Source of the DNA: Saprospirales bacterium
Lineage (GTDB): Bacteria; Bacteroidota; Bacteroidia; Chitinophagales; Saprospiraceae
Assembly: GCA_007693915.1 (NCBI GenBank)
Contig: RECS01000105.1
Coordinates: 31,422-95,421, forward strand
Direction: 5' to 3'
Length of the DNA stretch: 64,000 nucleotides
Below the pieces are notes generated by a model. The model saw only the letters and a list, made by a program, of their open reading frames with translations, searched no databases and was not told the origin of the DNA. A program made the translations under genes and the position numbers. Positions 60,299 to 64,000 of the stretch are shown in pieces (position 1 is the stretch's first letter; each line of letters opens with the position of its first letter).

Positions 60299-60670
60299 AT
60301 GGCATTTGAAGTAGAAGGAATTCTTCACAAAAAATTTGAAACAGAACAGAAAACTGAGACCTTTAAAGCTAGGGAGTTTGTATTATTGCTTCCGGATGAG
60401 CGATATCCGCAGTATATTAAATTTCAATTGACTCAAGATAATTGTTCCATACTGGATAAGTTCAATGAAAAACAAAAACTGAAGGTTCATTTTGACCTTA
60501 GAGGAAGAGAATGGAATGAGAAGTATTTTACCAATTTACAAGCCTGGAAAATTGAAGGAGATAGTCTGGAGGATGAATTGCAACAAACTTCATCTGATTT
60601 TGATGATCCCGGTTTTCCGGATGCAGATGATGTTCCAAAATCGGAGGAATTTGACGACATGCCTTTTTAG
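60299..60670 (+). CDS. DUF3127 domain-containing protein with SSB-like acidic C-terminal tip
   Basis: FEVEGILHKKFETEQKTETFKAREFVLLL...FNEKQKLKVHFDLRGREWNEKYFTNLQAWKIE; ends SEEFDDMPF. Confidence 0.85.
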   Translation: MAFEVEGILHKKFETEQKTETFKAREFVLLLPDERYPQYIKFQLTQDNCSILDKFNEKQKLKVHFDLRGREWNEKYFTNLQAWKIEGDSLEDELQQTSSDFDDPGFPDADDVPKSEEFDDMPF

Positions 60671-60749
60671 AAAATATGAGGTGCGCTGTGAACTCGCACA
60701 ATAGACTTCATTGCAAAAAGGTTTAGTTTTCAAGTTAAACGTATTCAAG

Positions 60750-61307
60750 ATGTTGGGAATTAAATATGTCTCTGTAGTTTTCTTATTCAGTATTTGCTGG
60801 TTTCAGATTGGTTATAGTCAGACTTTAACCGGTATAAGTACAATTTGGGATGACGATTACCGAGAGTGGTCTCTATTCACAGCTGAAGACACATTGAATC
60901 TAGGTACACTTGAATTAACCGGTTTACTCAATAGTCCTAGAATGGATTGGTCTTATAGGGTTTTGGAATCCTTTGGAAGAATTAGAAATATTCAAAGGAA
61001 TAATTACACCTCATGGGAAATTCAAGGACCTTATAATATGGTCAATGTGCGTCAGCAATGGCCTGATGACTTGCGGGAATGGAGAGTTACAGACAACAGA
61101 TTAACTGTCAATTGGAGAAGTAGGTATCAGCATCATTATGAAGAGTGGGTACTTTCTCATAGTGACTATGGTCATTTTTCTATGTACACACTTAATCCCG
61201 GAGACCCAAGAGATTGGGTGATTGTCGATAAAATGAGGGATGACTTTCCTTTTGAAATGAAAATGGCTTTTGTATTTGTCACTATTTTCTTTACCAGTCC
61301 ATTTTAG
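60750..61307 (+). CDS. Hypothetical secreted protein with Trp-centred tandem repeats
   Basis: Signal peptide MLGIKYVSVVFLFSICWFQIGYSQ; repeats DYREWSLF.., NYTSWEIQ.., DLREWRVT.., HYEEWVLS.., DPRDWVIV.. Confidence 0.75.
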   Translation: MLGIKYVSVVFLFSICWFQIGYSQTLTGISTIWDDDYREWSLFTAEDTLNLGTLELTGLLNSPRMDWSYRVLESFGRIRNIQRNNYTSWEIQGPYNMVNVRQQWPDDLREWRVTDNRLTVNWRSRYQHHYEEWVLSHSDYGHFSMYTLNPGDPRDWVIVDKMRDDFPFEMKMAFVFVTIFFTSPF

Positions 61308-62389
61308 GGGACAAAATACCTAAAGTCAGTTTTAGGATCCAATTCCTTTAGACAGGCAATTATCCATTTCACCAAATTTTCTATATCGTCCTTGTGCGCC
61401 ATTTCAACTGTGGTATGCATATATCGCAATGGCAAAGAAAGTAAAATAGATGGTGTACCTCCATTTGAATATGCAAAAGCATCAGTATCAGTACCTGTAG
61501 ATCTTGAACTCGCTTCCCTTTGATAAGGAATTTTGTTTTCCTCTGCGGTTTTACACGCCAAATCAATAAGTTTAGAGTGCACAGCAGGGGCGTAGGTGAC
61601 TGTTGGGCCATCTCCACATTTTACCTGTCCATGTACTTTTGGTTCGACAAGCGGGGTATGCGTGTCATGAGTAACATCAGTAACAATTGCGACATTTGGA
61701 CGAATGGTTTGCGCTATCATTTCCGCTCCTCTCAATCCTACTTCTTCCTGAACAGAATTAACTAGATAAAGGGAGTAGGGGAGTTCAATTTTTTCATTTT
61801 TCAAGTATTGAGCTACCTGTGCAAGAACAAATCCACCCATTTTATTATCCAGACTCCTGCCGGCGAAATACTTTTTATTGATTTCAGTTATCTCATCTTC
61901 AAAAGTGGCAATGCAGCCGACGTGTATGCCCATTTTTTCTACCTCTTTTTTATTTTTTGCACCCACATCAATGAATATGTTCTCCAGACTTGCTGATAAT
62001 TTGGCTTTTGTACCTCTTCTCGTGTGAATTGCAGGCCAACCAAAAACGCCTTTGACGATGCCTTTAGGAGTGTGAATATTCACCCTCTTTGCCGGAGCAA
62101 TGGCGTGGTCTGAACCACCGTTTCTTATGACCCTTAAAAACCCATCGTCAGAAATGTGGTTTATGAACCAAGAAATTTCATCAGCGTGACTTTCTAAAAC
62201 TACCTTAAATTCTTTCCCCGGATTTACTACTCCGTAACAGGTTCCATAAATATCGAGATGTATCTCATCAACAAAAGGCTTGATAAAGCTCGACCAGATT
62301 TTTTGTCCTGACTTTTCAGCACCGGTTGGAGATGCATTATTGAGGTATTCGTATAGAAATGATGTATTCTTTTCATTAAATAAATTCAT
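61304..62389 (-). CDS. M42 family metallopeptidase
   Basis: VVLESHADEISWFINHI, AGRSLDNKMGGFVLAQV, NSVQEEVGLRGAEM, GTDTDAFAYSNGGTPSILLSLPLRYMHTTVEMAHKDD. Confidence 0.95.
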   Translation of the reverse strand: MNLFNEKNTSFLYEYLNNASPTGAEKSGQKIWSSFIKPFVDEIHLDIYGTCYGVVNPGKEFKVVLESHADEISWFINHISDDGFLRVIRNGGSDHAIAPAKRVNIHTPKGIVKGVFGWPAIHTRRGTKAKLSASLENIFIDVGAKNKKEVEKMGIHVGCIATFEDEITEINKKYFAGRSLDNKMGGFVLAQVAQYLKNEKIELPYSLYLVNSVQEEVGLRGAEMIAQTIRPNVAIVTDVTHDTHTPLVEPKVHGQVKCGDGPTVTYAPAVHSKLIDLACKTAEENKIPYQREASSRSTGTDTDAFAYSNGGTPSILLSLPLRYMHTTVEMAHKDDIENLVKWIIACLKELDPKTDFRYFVP

Positions 62390-62394
62390 ATTGA

Positions 62395-63033
62395 CTAATT
62401 TTTTTTATTTGACCAGTCTAAAGGATTTTTCCGCCATTCTTCTAAAGCAATTAAATCCTCTTCACTTATTTTTTTTTCATCAGCTGCAACTTGTATAAGA
62501 TCAGAAAAACCGGAAAGGCTGTAATACTGGCAAGATGCATCTTCAAAGTTTTTCTCAGAAAGATCTAACTCATAAGAAAATACAGACATAACTCCCAACA
62601 CTTCAAGTCCTTCCTCTCGGAGAGATTCAACTGCTTCAATACTGCTACCTCCTGTGCTAATTAAATCCTCTATAACGAGAATCTTTTTTCCTTTCTCAAA
62701 ATGTCCTTCAATTTTTGATTTTAATCCATGCCCTTTTGCTTTGGAACGAACGTAAATAAATGGAAGTTGAAGGCTATCTGCAAGCAGCATTCCAAGGGGA
62801 ATTCCGGCTGTTGCCACACCAGCTACCATTTCAGCTTGCCCAAATTGGCCTGATTTTTCCGCCATAATTGTTTTTATCTCATTTCTTACTTCAACAAATG
62901 ACAATAATTTTCTATTGTCACAATATATGGGTGAGCGCAATCCCGATGCCCAGGTAAAAGGATTATTTACATTTAATTGGACTGCATTTATACTTAATAG
63001 GTAACTTGCAACTTTTTTAGATGGATTACTCAT
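62395..63033 (-). CDS. pyrE: Orotate phosphoribosyltransferase
   Basis: FTWASGLRSPIYCDNRKLLS; MVAGVATAGIPLGMLLAD; ILVIEDLISTGGSSIEAVESLREEGLEVLGV; M at 63033 preferred start. Confidence 0.96.
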   Translation of the reverse strand: MSNPSKKVASYLLSINAVQLNVNNPFTWASGLRSPIYCDNRKLLSFVEVRNEIKTIMAEKSGQFGQAEMVAGVATAGIPLGMLLADSLQLPFIYVRSKAKGHGLKSKIEGHFEKGKKILVIEDLISTGGSSIEAVESLREEGLEVLGVMSVFSYELDLSEKNFEDASCQYYSLSGFSDLIQVAADEKKISEEDLIALEEWRKNPLDWSNKKN

Positions 63034-63061
63034 TGAGTGAATTTTTTCAAAATTGACCCAA

Positions 63062-63718
63062 ATGTACAAAATTTATATAAATGAAACCCCGCTGATTTTA
63101 TCGAGGACTTCCATGCTCGCAGCGTATACTTTTTATGCAAAAGATAAGGTGTTGGTGGTTCGCTATACCGGAAAAAGCAAGAATTTATTACAGTGTATCG
63201 ATTTGTTAGAGAAATCGTCAAGGTATGATGCGGTTATAATCCATAGTGATGACTACAGGATTCTTAAAGACGACTTTAATGCCTTGTTTAAAAAAATATA
63301 TGCTGCAGGTGGAGTAGTTAAAAATCCTAAAAATGAAGTATTGTTTATTTTTAGGAAAAAAAGGTGGGATTTGCCCAAAGGAAAAATAGATAAAGGTGAA
63401 TCTAAGTCAGAGGCTGCTTTGCGCGAAGTTGAGGAGGAAACTGGGGTAAGCGATTTAAATTTAAAATCCAAAATTATAAAAACTCGCCACACCTATAAGG
63501 AGGGTAAAAAACGAATATTAAAAATTGTATATTGGTACCTTATGGAGTCAGCAGGTTTGGAAAAACCTAGACCCCAAATAGAAGAAAATATTGAAAAGGC
63601 TAAGTGGATTGAACCCGGTCAATTACTTACTTCCAACCCTAAAATGTACCGAAGTATTAAAGAAGTAATGCGAAAGTATTATCAGCTTTATATTCATAGA
63701 CTTTCTAAAGAGGTGTGA
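63062..63718 (+). CDS. NUDIX hydrolase
   Basis: GKIDKGESKSEAALREVEEETGV Nudix box; ATG 63062 preferred over TTG 63053. Confidence 0.93.
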   Translation: MYKIYINETPLILSRTSMLAAYTFYAKDKVLVVRYTGKSKNLLQCIDLLEKSSRYDAVIIHSDDYRILKDDFNALFKKIYAAGGVVKNPKNEVLFIFRKKRWDLPKGKIDKGESKSEAALREVEEETGVSDLNLKSKIIKTRHTYKEGKKRILKIVYWYLMESAGLEKPRPQIEENIEKAKWIEPGQLLTSNPKMYRSIKEVMRKYYQLYIHRLSKEV

Positions 63719-63960
63719 TGAATTTGATCCATAAGTAAAGGTTTATAACGAAATTAAATTTCATAAGATATCAATTAGGTGTGTTTTTGACACATTGATA
63801 TAATTTAAAGGTAAACTGCTATAATATTTCAATAGTTCGTAGATGAATTATCGCCTTTAAAAAAGGATAATTTTGGTTTGAGATCTACAACAACCTATAG
63901 GGTTTTATAAAAGTTTTCAGCAGGAATTGAAGTTTTAAATTTACTTTATCAAACTAGTTT

Positions 63961-63994
63961 TGTGGAATCAAGGTTCAAATCCTGCTATCCCTTC
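63961..63994 (+). other. tRNA 3'-end-like fragment (T-arm and 3' acceptor strand only)
   Basis: TGTGGAATCAAGGTTCAAATCCTGCTATCCCTTC; GGTTCAAATCC T-loop plus CTATCCC acceptor-like strand, but no matching GGGATAG 5' half in the preceding ~100 bp. Confidence 0.35.
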
Positions 63995-64000
63995 AAACAT

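Noticed and set aside
63882-63994. Complete tRNA gene ending near 63994
   Set aside because: No 5' acceptor strand, D-arm or anticodon arm can be formed in the preceding sequence; only a 3'-like fragment is kept

Overview
This 64-kb window is ordinary chromosomal DNA from a Bacteroidetes bacterium. The supporting signs are T9SS type-B sorting domains, TAnnTTTG promoter motifs, and DUF3276, DUF3127, DUF3810 and DUF6029 families; a Saprospiraceae-like lineage is my inference. It is dense with housekeeping genes: topA, recG, rbfA, prmC, etfBA, pheT, gyrA, ettA, fbp, tatC, gdhA, lpd, hmgA/hppD, proS and pyrE. It also holds one initiator tRNA and several outer-membrane or surface proteins. I found no rRNA, CRISPR array, prophage or intact transposon, and no clear-cut new multi-gene system. 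The observations most worth a second look are: (1) a ~175-bp MITE-like intergenic repeat present twice in opposite orientations, each copy 21-26 bp past a stop codon; (2) a small secreted protein built almost entirely from ~20-25-aa Trp-centred repeats; (3) a DUF3127 protein ending in an SSB-like acidic DDMPF tip; (4) a futalosine-hydrolase-like protein that appears to have lost its catalytic motif and directly abuts an outer-membrane barrel gene; (5) a TlpA / DUF6029 / Omp28 thiol-redox neighbourhood; (6) a fungal FCY1-like cytosine deaminase; (7) a compact pyrE/NUDIX divergent promoter; and (8) a 3' tRNA-like fragment at the window edge. All family calls come from reading the translations by eye; no searches were run.
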